A stretch of DNA of 34,954 nt, taken from NCBI GenBank assembly GCA_024236495.1, contig JACKKJ010000010.1:1-34954 (forward strand), given 5' to 3'. This DNA comes from Paracoccaceae bacterium. GTDB lineage: Bacteria; Pseudomonadota; Alphaproteobacteria; Rhodobacterales; Rhodobacteraceae. The notes under the pieces are model-generated. The model did not search any database, had not been told where the DNA came from, and saw only the letters and a program-made list of their open reading frames with translations. The translations under genes were made by a program, and so were the position numbers. This document shows positions 23,693 to 30,986 of the stretch, one piece after another. How positions within the stretch are numbered: position 1 is the stretch's first letter; each line of letters begins with the position of its first letter.

Positions 23693-24727
23693 ATGCCGAC
23701 CCGGACATCTGAACCCCGCCGCGACCTGCCGCCGGAACTTGGCGTTTCGCACACGCCGGCGGGCGAACGCGGGCTGACCCCGGCCGACGTGATCGCCTTT
23801 GGCCTCAGCCTTGTCTGGGTGCTGCTGTTCGGCTGGCTTTTCTGGCGGTCGGATGCCGGATCGGGCGGGGCAGTGCAGACGGCGATGGTGCTGATCGCCA
23901 TTGTCCTGCCGGTGGCGCTGATCTGGCTTGCCGCGCTGGCGCTCAGGTCGACGCGCGCGATGCGAGACGAGACACGGCAGTTGCGCGACATGCTGGACGC
24001 CCTGCGCCAGGCCTATCTGGCCCAGGCGCAGGCGGGGACGGCGCACAGCACCGTCGAAAAGCGGCTGGACGAAATCGCGGCCGCCGCCCGCAAGGCCGAA
24101 GAGACCGTCGCCATGTTCGTCTCGGTCCGCGACGGCGCAGCGGCGCCGCCGCCGCCGCTCGACCGGTCGAAGATCCTGATCAGCCCGGCGAAGGCCGTCG
24201 AGCCGGTCGAACAGCCGGGCCTGGCCCTTGGAACCCCGCCGGAGGCGCTGTCGTCCTCGCTGGCGATCACGGACCGGATCAGGGCGCTGAACTTCCCCGA
24301 CGGGCCGGATGACCGCGAAGGTTTCCGGGCCCTGCGGCAAGCCCTTCAGGACCACCACACCGCAAAGATCGTCCGCGCCGCCCAGGATGTGCTGACTCTG
24401 CTTAGCCAGGACGGCATCTACATGGACGATCTGAAGCCCGAACGCGCGCGGCCCGAACTCTGGCGCCGCTTCGCCCAGGGCGAACGCGGCAGGACGCTGG
24501 CCGATCTGGGCGGCATCCGCGACCGGTCGAGCCTTGCTCTCAGCGCCAACAGAATGCGGCAGGACGCGATTTTCCGCGATGCGGCGCATCATTTCCTGCG
24601 CCAGTTCGACAAGACCCTGTCCGAGATCGAGCCAGCGGCCACCGACGCCGAACTGGCCGCTCTGGCAGAGACGCGCACGGCGCGCGCCTTCATGCTGCTG
24701 GGGCGCGTGACGGGCGTCTTCGGCTGA
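23693..24727 (+). CDS. Conserved membrane protein of unknown function
   Basis: I do not recognise a named family in this 344-residue product. Two hydrophobic helices lie at about residues 32-51 and 62-85. A charged, likely coiled-coil stretch follows (86-150), then a proline-rich linker near 151-160 and a soluble helical C-terminal domain of about 145 residues containing ...DRIRALNFPDGPDDREGFRALRQAL.... The topology predicts both N- and C-termini on the same side, probably cytoplasmic. It starts 20 bp after greA, so cotranscription is likely. The gene pair is presumably a Rhodobacterales trait; that would need a search. Confidence 0.75.
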   Translation: MPTRTSEPRRDLPPELGVSHTPAGERGLTPADVIAFGLSLVWVLLFGWLFWRSDAGSGGAVQTAMVLIAIVLPVALIWLAALALRSTRAMRDETRQLRDMLDALRQAYLAQAQAGTAHSTVEKRLDEIAAAARKAEETVAMFVSVRDGAAAPPPPLDRSKILISPAKAVEPVEQPGLALGTPPEALSSSLAITDRIRALNFPDGPDDREGFRALRQALQDHHTAKIVRAAQDVLTLLSQDGIYMDDLKPERARPELWRRFAQGERGRTLADLGGIRDRSSLALSANRMRQDAIFRDAAHHFLRQFDKTLSEIEPAATDAELAALAETRTARAFMLLGRVTGVFG

Positions 24728-24762
24728 CGGCCAGTCCCGCGCGCCCACGCGCGCCGGGCGGA

Positions 24763-25383
24763 TCACTTTTCTGTTTCGGGGATCTCGGCTTCCTTCTGGA
24801 TCAGAAGGATTCCCGTGTTGTTGTCGGGGTCGCCATCAACGTGGATCTTCTCGGTCACACCCGGAAGCTTGCCGAACTTCTGCATGATCTTGCTCGGGAA
24901 GAAGCTTCGAGGGATGCTTTCAAAGCCGGGAAGGCCGTTCAGGATGTCGCTGACCGAATTGCCGCAGAACGCCTTGTTCACCGCGCCATAGGCCTCGGCC
25001 TTGCGGATCGCCAGTTCCGCGACCTCGGCGCTGACCGGAACACGCTGTTCGACAACGTCATAGGTCTCGCGCGCATGGTAATCGATGTAGAACGCTCTCA
25101 TTCGCGGCGTGATGCCATAGAACAGGTCGTTGCGCTCTGGCACCGTCGAATGGTGCCAGGTTCCCGCCGGGTCGAACAGGACGCGCTGGCTTCCGTTGAT
25201 CATCAGGCCGGAATGCTCGCCCTCGCCGCCGCGCTTGCGAACGACGGTGAAAAGCGTGATCGACGGCTCTTCGCCCGAGACATAGCGCGCGCGGGCCACG
25301 GCCTCGTCCGGGGCCCAGACAGGTTCCGCGCCGCAGGCCGCAAGGAACAGCGGCAGCGCAAGGGCGATCACGAGACGGCGCAT
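24763..25383 (-). CDS. Lipoprotein of unknown function
   Basis: The 206-residue product has a clear lipoprotein signal, MRRLVIALALPLFLAACGAE, with lipobox LAAC and Cys17. The mature part is mixed alpha/beta with segments such as GEHSGLMINGSQRVLFDPAGTW, one internal cysteine (in KAFCGNSVSD), and an acidic tail. I do not recognise a catalytic motif with certainty. The internal G-x-H-S-G-L-M-I...F-D-P-A-G-x-W-x-H and C-x-N-x-V arrangement loosely recalls NlpC/P60-like (DUF4105-style) periplasmic proteins, but this is weak. It follows the aa3 oxidase subunit IV gene by 21 bp on the same strand, so it may be cotranscribed with it. Confidence 0.78.
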   Translation of the reverse strand: MRRLVIALALPLFLAACGAEPVWAPDEAVARARYVSGEEPSITLFTVVRKRGGEGEHSGLMINGSQRVLFDPAGTWHHSTVPERNDLFYGITPRMRAFYIDYHARETYDVVEQRVPVSAEVAELAIRKAEAYGAVNKAFCGNSVSDILNGLPGFESIPRSFFPSKIMQKFGKLPGVTEKIHVDGDPDNNTGILLIQKEAEIPETEK

Positions 25384-25404
25384 ATCCGGGGGCCCAGCGC
25401 TAGA

Positions 25405-25539
25405 TCAGGCGTTCGCAAGCGCCATGAAGATCAGCACGCCGATGGCGATACCCGCGACCCACATGGAAAAGCGGATGAAGCCCTCGAAGGTCTTCTCGTG
25501 TTCCTTGACATCCATGGAGCCATGCTTGTGTTCGGCCAT
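25405..25539 (-). CDS. aa3-type cytochrome c oxidase subunit IV
   Basis: This 44-residue gene encodes MAEHKHGSMDVKEHEKTFEGF followed by one membrane helix (FIRFSMWVAGIAIGVLIFMALANA). That is the bacterial aa3 subunit IV pattern: a short His/Lys/Glu-rich N-terminus with a conserved MDV...EKTF-x-GF and a single C-terminal helix. The subunit packs against the catalytic core in Rhodobacter and Paracoccus enzymes but is not essential for catalysis. GGAGGG lies 8 bases ahead of the ATG. Core oxidase genes are not in the window. The lipoprotein gene follows. Confidence 0.9.
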   Translation of the reverse strand: MAEHKHGSMDVKEHEKTFEGFIRFSMWVAGIAIGVLIFMALANA

Positions 25540-25568
25540 CTTGTATCCCTCCAACCGGTTTCGGCCCG

Positions 25569-25595
25569 AATATCCGATTCAGACCGCGCTGTCAC
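25569..25595 (-). promoter_or_regulatory. Candidate promoter for the oxidase subunit IV gene
   Basis: On the minus strand GTGACA (25595-25590, five of six to consensus) is followed after 15 bp by GATATT (25574-25569). The spacing is short, so confidence is low. Confidence 0.28.
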
Positions 25596-25622
25596 GACCT
25601 GCCGGCGCTTTTCATCAAGGTG

Positions 25623-26099
25623 TTACCTGCGGTCCAGGTCCGCCGCCAGCCGGAAGCCGATCCTGCGGGGTTCCTCGACCTCGGGGGCCTTGGGCAAGGC
25701 GCGCAGCATCACGTTCAGCTGGCTTACATGCTGGATCAGCTGGGTGCGCGCGTCTTCCTCGTCGCGGCCGTAGAAGGTCACGATGTCGGGGGCGAAATAG
25801 CCGATCCCCTCGATCCGCAGCACCCCGGCCTCGCCGCCGGTAAAGCCCATCGCGACCTCGTGCTCGTCGTCCAGCTGTTCCTCGAAGTTCTTGATGTAGA
25901 GAATAAGCCGTTCGTAGGCCCATTGCGCCGGGCTCTTCTCCTCGATCGGTTCGGCGGCCAGCGCGTCGGGCAGCGGTTCAAGCTCTGCCGTCCGGGGCGC
26001 ATCCGGCGTGGTGTGAACGACACGCGCGCAGGGCAGCGCGGATGCCTCGTGCACCTCGGCAGATGTCTGGATCTCGTCGGTCAACCGGCTTTGTGCCAT
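25623..26099 (-). CDS. Conserved small protein, DUF6173-like
   Basis: The 158-residue protein has a polar, Pro/Glu-rich N-terminal third and a conserved-looking core from about residue 55: SPAQWAYERLILYIKNFEEQ, then LDDEHEVAMGFTGGEAGVLRIEGIGYF, which resembles DUF6173 from memory. No catalytic motif, signal or membrane helix is seen. The ATG at 26099 lies inside the end of the upstream hydrolase gene (19-bp overlap), and a GTG two codons earlier is possible. It is the third gene of a tightly packed acyl-CoA dehydrogenase/hydrolase operon. Function unknown. Confidence 0.78.
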   Translation of the reverse strand: MAQSRLTDEIQTSAEVHEASALPCARVVHTTPDAPRTAELEPLPDALAAEPIEEKSPAQWAYERLILYIKNFEEQLDDEHEVAMGFTGGEAGVLRIEGIGYFAPDIVTFYGRDEEDARTQLIQHVSQLNVMLRALPKAPEVEEPRRIGFRLAADLDRR

Positions 26100-27130
26100 A
26101 GCCACGCCCCCTCCTCTGAAAGCCGGCGCGTGATCCGGCCGGCCTTCAGAAGATGATTGAGATGCGCGACCGCTTCAACCAGGGCAAGGCCATATTCCGC
26201 CTCTCCGATCTCGCGCTTGAAAAGCGGGGGAAAGCAGGCCGCCGCGGTCCGCGGCACCGCCAGATGCGCCTCAAGCCGCGCAAGCGCGCCCGTATGGTTG
26301 TCGATCATCTGGCGCAGGCGCAGTGGCAGCCCGCGGAAGGGCAGCTTGTGGCCAGGCAGGACCAGATGCTCCGGCTCCGCAAAAGGCAGGAAACGTTCGG
26401 CACTGGCGATCCATTCGGCAACCGGGTCGGCCCCGGGTTCGGTGGCATAGACACCGAGATTGGCGGAAATCGACGGCAGAAGCTGATCCCCGCCCAGAAC
26501 AAGGTTGTCCGACAGGCTCCAGAAGGTCGCGTGTTCGGGGGCGTGGCCGTCGCCGGTGCGCACCACCCAGTCGCGCCCGCCCATGGCGATCCGGTCACCA
26601 TCCCTGATACGGGTGAAACCCAGCGGGAGCGGCGCGACGACATCGCAGAAGTTGAACGGCCGCTCGCCGCCACGCCGGGCCAGAAGCGCCGGGTCCATCC
26701 CCGCGGCCTTCCAGAAGGCAAGCGTTTCGGCGACCGGTAGGGGCTGTTCGTCCAATGTCAGCATCCGGGCGAAAAGCCAGGACGTGCGGGTCGTGACAAG
26801 TTCCGCCCCGCGCGCCTGGAACCATCCGGCAAGGCCGATGTGATCCGGGTGGTAGTGGGTCACGACGACGCGGCGCACCGGCCGGCCAGCCAGCGGACCT
26901 TCGACAAGCCTGTCCCAGATCGCCCGCGCGCGCCGGGTATCAAGCCCGGTATCGACGATCGTCCAGCCGTCGCCATCGTCCAGCGCATAGACGTTGACAT
27001 GATCGAGCGCCATCGGAAGCGGGAGCCTGAGCCACAGGATGCCGGGGGCAACCTCTCGTGCCGCGGCCTCTGCGGGCGGTTCATCGAACGGATAGCGGAT
27101 CGCCTCTGCCGCGGGGGCCGCGACGTTCAT
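26081..27130 (-). CDS. Metallo-beta-lactamase-fold hydrolase
   Basis: The 349-residue protein has the metal-binding HxHxDH motif at His92-His94-Asp96-His97 in THYHPDHIG. Later ligands are likely in TGDGHAPEH, GGDQLLPSI and LPGHKLPF. The C-terminal 90 residues look like the winged-helix domain of the LACTB2/glyoxalase II-like group. Likely activity is hydrolysis of a thioester, lactone or phosphodiester. Its ATG overlaps the stop of the acyl-CoA dehydrogenase gene (ATGA), so a role in the same acyl-CoA pathway, for example as a thioesterase, is plausible but unproven. Confidence 0.88.
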   Translation of the reverse strand: MNVAAPAAEAIRYPFDEPPAEAAAREVAPGILWLRLPLPMALDHVNVYALDDGDGWTIVDTGLDTRRARAIWDRLVEGPLAGRPVRRVVVTHYHPDHIGLAGWFQARGAELVTTRTSWLFARMLTLDEQPLPVAETLAFWKAAGMDPALLARRGGERPFNFCDVVAPLPLGFTRIRDGDRIAMGGRDWVVRTGDGHAPEHATFWSLSDNLVLGGDQLLPSISANLGVYATEPGADPVAEWIASAERFLPFAEPEHLVLPGHKLPFRGLPLRLRQMIDNHTGALARLEAHLAVPRTAAACFPPLFKREIGEAEYGLALVEAVAHLNHLLKAGRITRRLSEEGAWLWHKAG

Positions 27131-28812
27131 CCCGCCACCAGGTCTTCGTCGGACAAGGCATAAAGACCCGCCGCGCCTTCCCGCGCCTCGGCGAGGCATG
27201 CGGTGTGCTGCGGCAGGATCCGGCGGATGAACACCTCGGCCAGGGCCCGCCGCGCGCCGCCTTCGGCCCAGGCAACCAGATGGAACCGCGCCCCCAGGAC
27301 CAGCGCAAAGGCCCTGAGATAGGGAACCGCACCGGCGAACCTGTCGCGCGGCTCCTGCGCCAGCAACCATTCGGTCGTCTCGCGCAGTGTTTCGGCGGCG
27401 GACCATACCGCCTCGGCCAGGTCGGGGCTCGCACCGCGCGCGGCCTCTGCCCCGGACTGCACTTCCTCCAGAAGGCGCAGCGCCATGTCGCCGCCGTCGG
27501 CCATCTTGCGGCCGACAAGATCCATCGCCTGAATCCCGTTGGTGCCTTCGTAGATCGCGGTCACGCGCACGTCGCGGTAATACTGCGCGGCTCCGGTTTC
27601 CTCGATGAAGCCCATGCCGCCATGAACCTGCACGCCGGCTTCGGCGACCCGGATGCCGGTATCGGTGCCGTAGGCCTTGGCGATCGGCGTCAGGAAGGCG
27701 GCCCTGTCGGCCCAGTCACTGCCGCCGGTCGCGCGCGCCATGTCCAGTGCCACGGCGCATGACAGTGCGATGGCGCGCGCCGCGAAGATCTCGGCGCGCA
27801 TCGTGGCCAGCATTCGCCGCACATCCGGATGGCCAAGGATCGGCCCCATCTGGACGCGGTCGCGCGCATATTCGGCGGCTTTCTGACAGGCCGCCTCGGC
27901 CACGCCGATCCCCTGCACACCGACACCGAGGCGCGCGTTGTTCATCATGGTGAACATCGCGGCCATGCCCTTGTTCGGTTCCCCGACCAGCCAGCCGACA
28001 GCGCCCTCGAACGCCATCACGCAGGTCGGCGACCCGTGCAGGCCCAGCTTGTGTTCAAGGCTGACCACGCCCAGGGAATTGGCCGCCCCGGGGTTCCCGT
28101 CGGCATCGGGCAGGAACTTGGGCACCATGAACAGGCTGATGCCGCGCGTGCCCGCCGGCGCATCGGGCAGCCGCGCCAGCACAAGGTGGCAGACGTTGCC
28201 GACAAAGTCGCAGTCGCCCCAGGAAATGAATATCTTCTGCCCGGTGATCGCATGGGTTCCGTCGCCCAGCGGCTCTGCCCTGGTGCGCAGCGCGCCCACA
28301 TCGGACCCCGCCTGCGGTTCGGTCAGGTTCATCGTCCCCGACCATTCGCCGCTGATCAGCTTCGGAAGGTAAAGATCGCGCAGCGCGTCGCTTGCGTGGT
28401 GTTCCAGCGCCTCGATCTGGCCCTGGGTCAGCATCGGGTTCAGTTGCAGCGCCAGGCAGGCGCCCGACATCATGTCCTGAAGCGCCATGTTAAGCGTCTG
28501 CGGCAGGCCCATCCCCCCGTAGTCGACCGGCGCGGCGGTTCCGATCCAGCCCCCTTCGGCGATCTTCGCATAGGCGCCGGCAAAGCCCGCGGTGCTGCGC
28601 AGAACGCCGTCTTCAAGCCGCGGAGGATCGGTGTCCCCGGCGCGCTGCAGGGGCGCCAGCACCTCGTCGCAAAGCCGCGCGCCTTCGACCAGCATCGCGT
28701 CGATCAGATCGGGCGTCGCCTCGGCAAAGCGGTCGGTCGCGGACAGGGGCGCGACGGGCACCACCTTGTCCAGGATGAATCGGATGTCGTCTGCCGGGGC
28801 GCGATAGGGCAT
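27127..28812 (-). CDS. Acyl-CoA dehydrogenase, DmdC-like
   Basis: This FAD enzyme oxidises an acyl-CoA to the enoyl-CoA, passing electrons to ETF. The product is 561 residues, longer than the roughly 380 of simple acyl-CoA dehydrogenases. It starts MPYRAPADDIRFILD and has a C-terminal extension after the core, as in the DmdC (3-methylmercaptopropionyl-CoA dehydrogenase) group. Core motifs are MNLTEPQAGSDVGAL (flavin/substrate loop) and YEGTNGIQAMDLVGRK. The ATG at 28812 has GGAGGA upstream. Whether it acts in dimethylsulfoniopropionate breakdown or on another acyl-CoA cannot be read from sequence, since this group is widespread. Confidence 0.9.
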   Translation of the reverse strand: MPYRAPADDIRFILDKVVPVAPLSATDRFAEATPDLIDAMLVEGARLCDEVLAPLQRAGDTDPPRLEDGVLRSTAGFAGAYAKIAEGGWIGTAAPVDYGGMGLPQTLNMALQDMMSGACLALQLNPMLTQGQIEALEHHASDALRDLYLPKLISGEWSGTMNLTEPQAGSDVGALRTRAEPLGDGTHAITGQKIFISWGDCDFVGNVCHLVLARLPDAPAGTRGISLFMVPKFLPDADGNPGAANSLGVVSLEHKLGLHGSPTCVMAFEGAVGWLVGEPNKGMAAMFTMMNNARLGVGVQGIGVAEAACQKAAEYARDRVQMGPILGHPDVRRMLATMRAEIFAARAIALSCAVALDMARATGGSDWADRAAFLTPIAKAYGTDTGIRVAEAGVQVHGGMGFIEETGAAQYYRDVRVTAIYEGTNGIQAMDLVGRKMADGGDMALRLLEEVQSGAEAARGASPDLAEAVWSAAETLRETTEWLLAQEPRDRFAGAVPYLRAFALVLGARFHLVAWAEGGARRALAEVFIRRILPQHTACLAEAREGAAGLYALSDEDLVAG

Positions 28813-28874
28813 GTGTTCCTCCGGCGCGGCTTGGCAAGGCCCGCCGCCGCGCGTATTTGTCCTGAGCTTGAAAC

Positions 28875-28903
28875 ATGTTGACGATGCGTAAGGGAACCGG
28901 CAA
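28875..28903 (-). promoter_or_regulatory. Candidate promoter for the acyl-CoA dehydrogenase operon
   Basis: On the minus strand TTGCCG (28903-28898) is followed after 17 bp by CAACAT (28880-28875), about 60 bases before the ATG, in the 128-bp divergent gap. Confidence 0.35.
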
Positions 28904-28930
28904 CCCGAACGCTGCGTCACGGGCGACGAC

Positions 28931-28934
28931 GGAG
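28931..28934 (+). promoter_or_regulatory. Shine-Dalgarno supporting a GTG start of tsaC
   Basis: GGAG lies 6 bases before the GTG at 28941. An in-frame ATG at 28875 has no such site and would add about 22 residues without family sequence. Confidence 0.55.
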
Positions 28935-28940
28935 TGCGGG

Positions 28941-29888
28941 GTGACCCAGGAACTGACACCGGATGCGACGGGCCTTGCCAGGGCGGCCGACCTTCTGCGG
29001 CAGGGCCAGCTTGTCGCCTTTCCTACGGAAACGGTCTACGGACTTGGCGGGGACGCGCGTTCGGATACCGCCGTTGCGCGAATATTCGAGGCCAAGGACC
29101 GCCCGCGCTTCAACCCGCTGATCGTCCATGTCCCCGACACCGCGGCCGCCCGCCGCATCGCCCTTTTCGACGACCTGGCCGAACGCGTGGCCGCCGCCTT
29201 CTGGCCAGGGCCGCTGACGCTTGTCCTGCCGCTCAGACCGGACGCCGGGTTGTCGCCGCTGGTGACCGCGGGGCTGGACAGCGTGGCGCTGCGGGTTCCG
29301 GCGCATCCCGTGGCCCGCGCCCTGCTGACGGCCTTCGGCGGCCCGGTCGCGGCCCCTTCGGCCAACCCCTCGGGCCGGGTCAGCCCGACGCGCGCGCGGC
29401 ATGTGATCGACGGCCTTTCCGGCAGGATCGCCGCCGTCGTGGATGGCGGCGCCTGCGCGGTCGGGGTGGAATCGACGATCCTTGGCCTTGTCGGGGGGGC
29501 CGCATTGCTGCGCCCCGGCGGCATCCCCGCCGAGGCGCTGGAAGATTGCCTTGGCCATCCGCTTGCGACCGGCGGCAGCGCCGAACGGCCGAACGCGCCA
29601 GGACAGCTTGCGTCGCACTATGCGCCCGCGTCGGCCGTGCGGCTGAATGCCCTTGCGCGCCAACAGGGGGAATTCTGGCTGGGCTTCGGGCCGGACGCCA
29701 CAGACGCCGACCTGAACCTTTCGCCTTCCGCCGACATGGTCGAGGCGGCGGCAAACCTGTTTCACTACCTTCGGCAGGCCGATACCGCCGCGTCCGGGCG
29801 CCCGATCGCGGTTTCCCCGATCCCCGAACACGGGCTTGGCCGGGCGATCAACGACCGCCTGCGCCGGGCGGCGGCGCCCCGGCCATGA
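28941..29888 (+). CDS. tsaC: L-threonylcarbamoyladenylate synthase (Sua5/YwlC type)
   Basis: The enzyme makes threonylcarbamoyl-AMP from threonine, bicarbonate and ATP for the universal t6A37 tRNA modification. The 315-residue product is the long Sua5 form. The YrdC domain carries PTETVYGLG at 28-36, KDRPRFNPL at 52-60 and SANPSGRVSPTRARHV. A linker with PGQLASHYAP leads to the smaller Sua5 domain. I choose the GTG start at 28941 by its ribosome binding site. The stop overlaps the ATG of the next gene (ATGA). Confidence 0.93.
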   Translation: MTQELTPDATGLARAADLLRQGQLVAFPTETVYGLGGDARSDTAVARIFEAKDRPRFNPLIVHVPDTAAARRIALFDDLAERVAAAFWPGPLTLVLPLRPDAGLSPLVTAGLDSVALRVPAHPVARALLTAFGGPVAAPSANPSGRVSPTRARHVIDGLSGRIAAVVDGGACAVGVESTILGLVGGAALLRPGGIPAEALEDCLGHPLATGGSAERPNAPGQLASHYAPASAVRLNALARQQGEFWLGFGPDATDADLNLSPSADMVEAAANLFHYLRQADTAASGRPIAVSPIPEHGLGRAINDRLRRAAAPRP

Positions 29889-30286
29889 GGGGCGAAACCG
29901 ACCTTGCCCGGATGCTGGCGACGATGGAACCGGTCCTTCGGCCCGAGGAGTTCGGCTATGGCCTGATCCCGGGCATGGCTGCGATACCGGCCGGGCTTGT
30001 TCCCTTCGCGACCGTGCGCGAGGCAGAGGGCCTGACCGTCATCGCACCCTGTGCGGCGCTCGTGCGCCACGGCATTGCCCACCGGCGCGGCTTTGCCTGC
30101 ATCTCGCTGTCGGTACATTCGGACCTGGAGGCCCTGGGCCTGACGGCGGCCTTCGCGCGGGCGCTGGCCGATGCGGGTCTTGGTGCGAACGTGATCGCCG
30201 GGCTTCACCACGACCACATCCTGACAAGCTGGGACAGGCGCGAGGCGGCGCTTGCCTGCCTGAGGGCGCTGTCGCGCGCGCCCTGA
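29885..30286 (+). CDS. ACT-domain protein (DUF2241/COG3602 type)
   Basis: The 133-residue product looks like the small double-ACT family. The N-terminal GETDLARMLATMEPVLRPEEFGY is followed by VPFATVREAEGLTVIAP, then a second module CISLSVHSDLEALGLTAAFARALADAGLGANVIAGLHHDHILTSWDRREAALACL, whose ALADAGLGANVIAG segment is the ACT ligand-loop type. ACT modules bind small ligands, often amino acids; no enzyme domain is attached. Its ATG overlaps the stop of tsaC by 4 bases, implying coupled translation. No known functional link to t6A synthesis exists. Confidence 0.85.
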   Translation: MRGETDLARMLATMEPVLRPEEFGYGLIPGMAAIPAGLVPFATVREAEGLTVIAPCAALVRHGIAHRRGFACISLSVHSDLEALGLTAAFARALADAGLGANVIAGLHHDHILTSWDRREAALACLRALSRAP

Positions 30287-30305
30287 CGGCCCTTGCGCCC
30301 GCCGT

Positions 30306-30860
30306 TCAGGCGTGCCCGGCAGAGGCCGACAACAGAAGCGGGTCGATGCCAAGCGAACGCAGGGCGGTTTCCCACTTCGCTGCGTTGTCGTCGGAAAACA
30401 CCAGATCCGACGTCGCGTCGCAAGTCAGCCAGCCGTTCTGCCGGATCTCGTCCTCAAGCTGGCCGGGGCCCCAGCCGGAATAGCCGAAGGCCAGGATGCA
30501 GCGCTGCGGCCCCTCGCCCTTTGCGAAGGCTTCGAGGATGTCGAGCGTCGCGGTCATCCCGAAGCGTTCGTCAACCGACAGTGTGGCCACCTCGTTCTCG
30601 TAGTCGCCCGAATGCAGCACGAAACCACGGCTGTTCTCGACCGGGCCGCCGAAATGCACGCGGATGTCGCGCGATCGCGGGGTGACCGGAATGTTCAGTT
30701 GTCGCAACAGATCGGTAAAGCGCAGATCGGGCGCGGGCTTGTTGACGATCAGCCCCATCGCGCCCTCGCCGGAATGCGCGCAAAGGAAGACGACGCTGCG
30801 TTCGAAACGGGGGTCGCCCATCCCCGGCATCGCGATAAGCATCTTGCCGCTGAGATCCAT
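30306..30860 (-). CDS. yqgE: YqgE/AlgH family protein (UPF0301)
   Basis: The 184-residue protein has the UPF0301 pattern: L-x-G-x-x-L-I-A-M-P-x-M-x-D-P-x-F-x-R-S-V at the N-terminus, then GAMGLIVNKP, FGGPV, the central VLHSGDY, and the C-terminal GYSGWGPGQLEDEI. The structure is known for homologues but the biochemical role is not settled. The ATG at 30860 begins the conserved sequence. A much longer frame to 31772 runs antisense to the next gene and is not real. It diverges from the DsbD-like gene. Confidence 0.94.
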   Translation of the reverse strand: MDLSGKMLIAMPGMGDPRFERSVVFLCAHSGEGAMGLIVNKPAPDLRFTDLLRQLNIPVTPRSRDIRVHFGGPVENSRGFVLHSGDYENEVATLSVDERFGMTATLDILEAFAKGEGPQRCILAFGYSGWGPGQLEDEIRQNGWLTCDATSDLVFSDDNAAKWETALRSLGIDPLLLSASAGHA

Positions 30861-30945
30861 CTCTGCCTCCTGCCCCTCAAAGATCGCCCCGGCGCGACCG
30901 CAAGACAAGGGGCGGGCACCGGAAATCACGGCGATTGGCGGAAAG

Positions 30946-30976
30946 TTGACTTCCGGTTCGGCGAAGCCATGCCTAG
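30946..30976 (+). promoter_or_regulatory. Candidate promoter for the DsbD N-terminal-domain gene
   Basis: TTGACT at 30946-30951 gives a good -35. A weak -10 (TGCCTA or the nearby CTAGAT) lies 18-21 bp later, just ahead of the start at 30987. The -10 is ambiguous. Confidence 0.35.
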
Positions 30977-30986
30977 ATAGGGATCG

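Noticed and set aside
24728..24762. GC-rich hairpin between converging genes as a terminator
   Set aside because: The stem is only about 6 bp of alternating GC, with no T-run on either strand.
27829..28881. A plus-strand frame of 350 codons opposite the acyl-CoA dehydrogenase
   Set aside because: It is His/Arg/Gln-rich, a typical antisense shadow of a GC-rich gene. The opposite strand has full family motifs.
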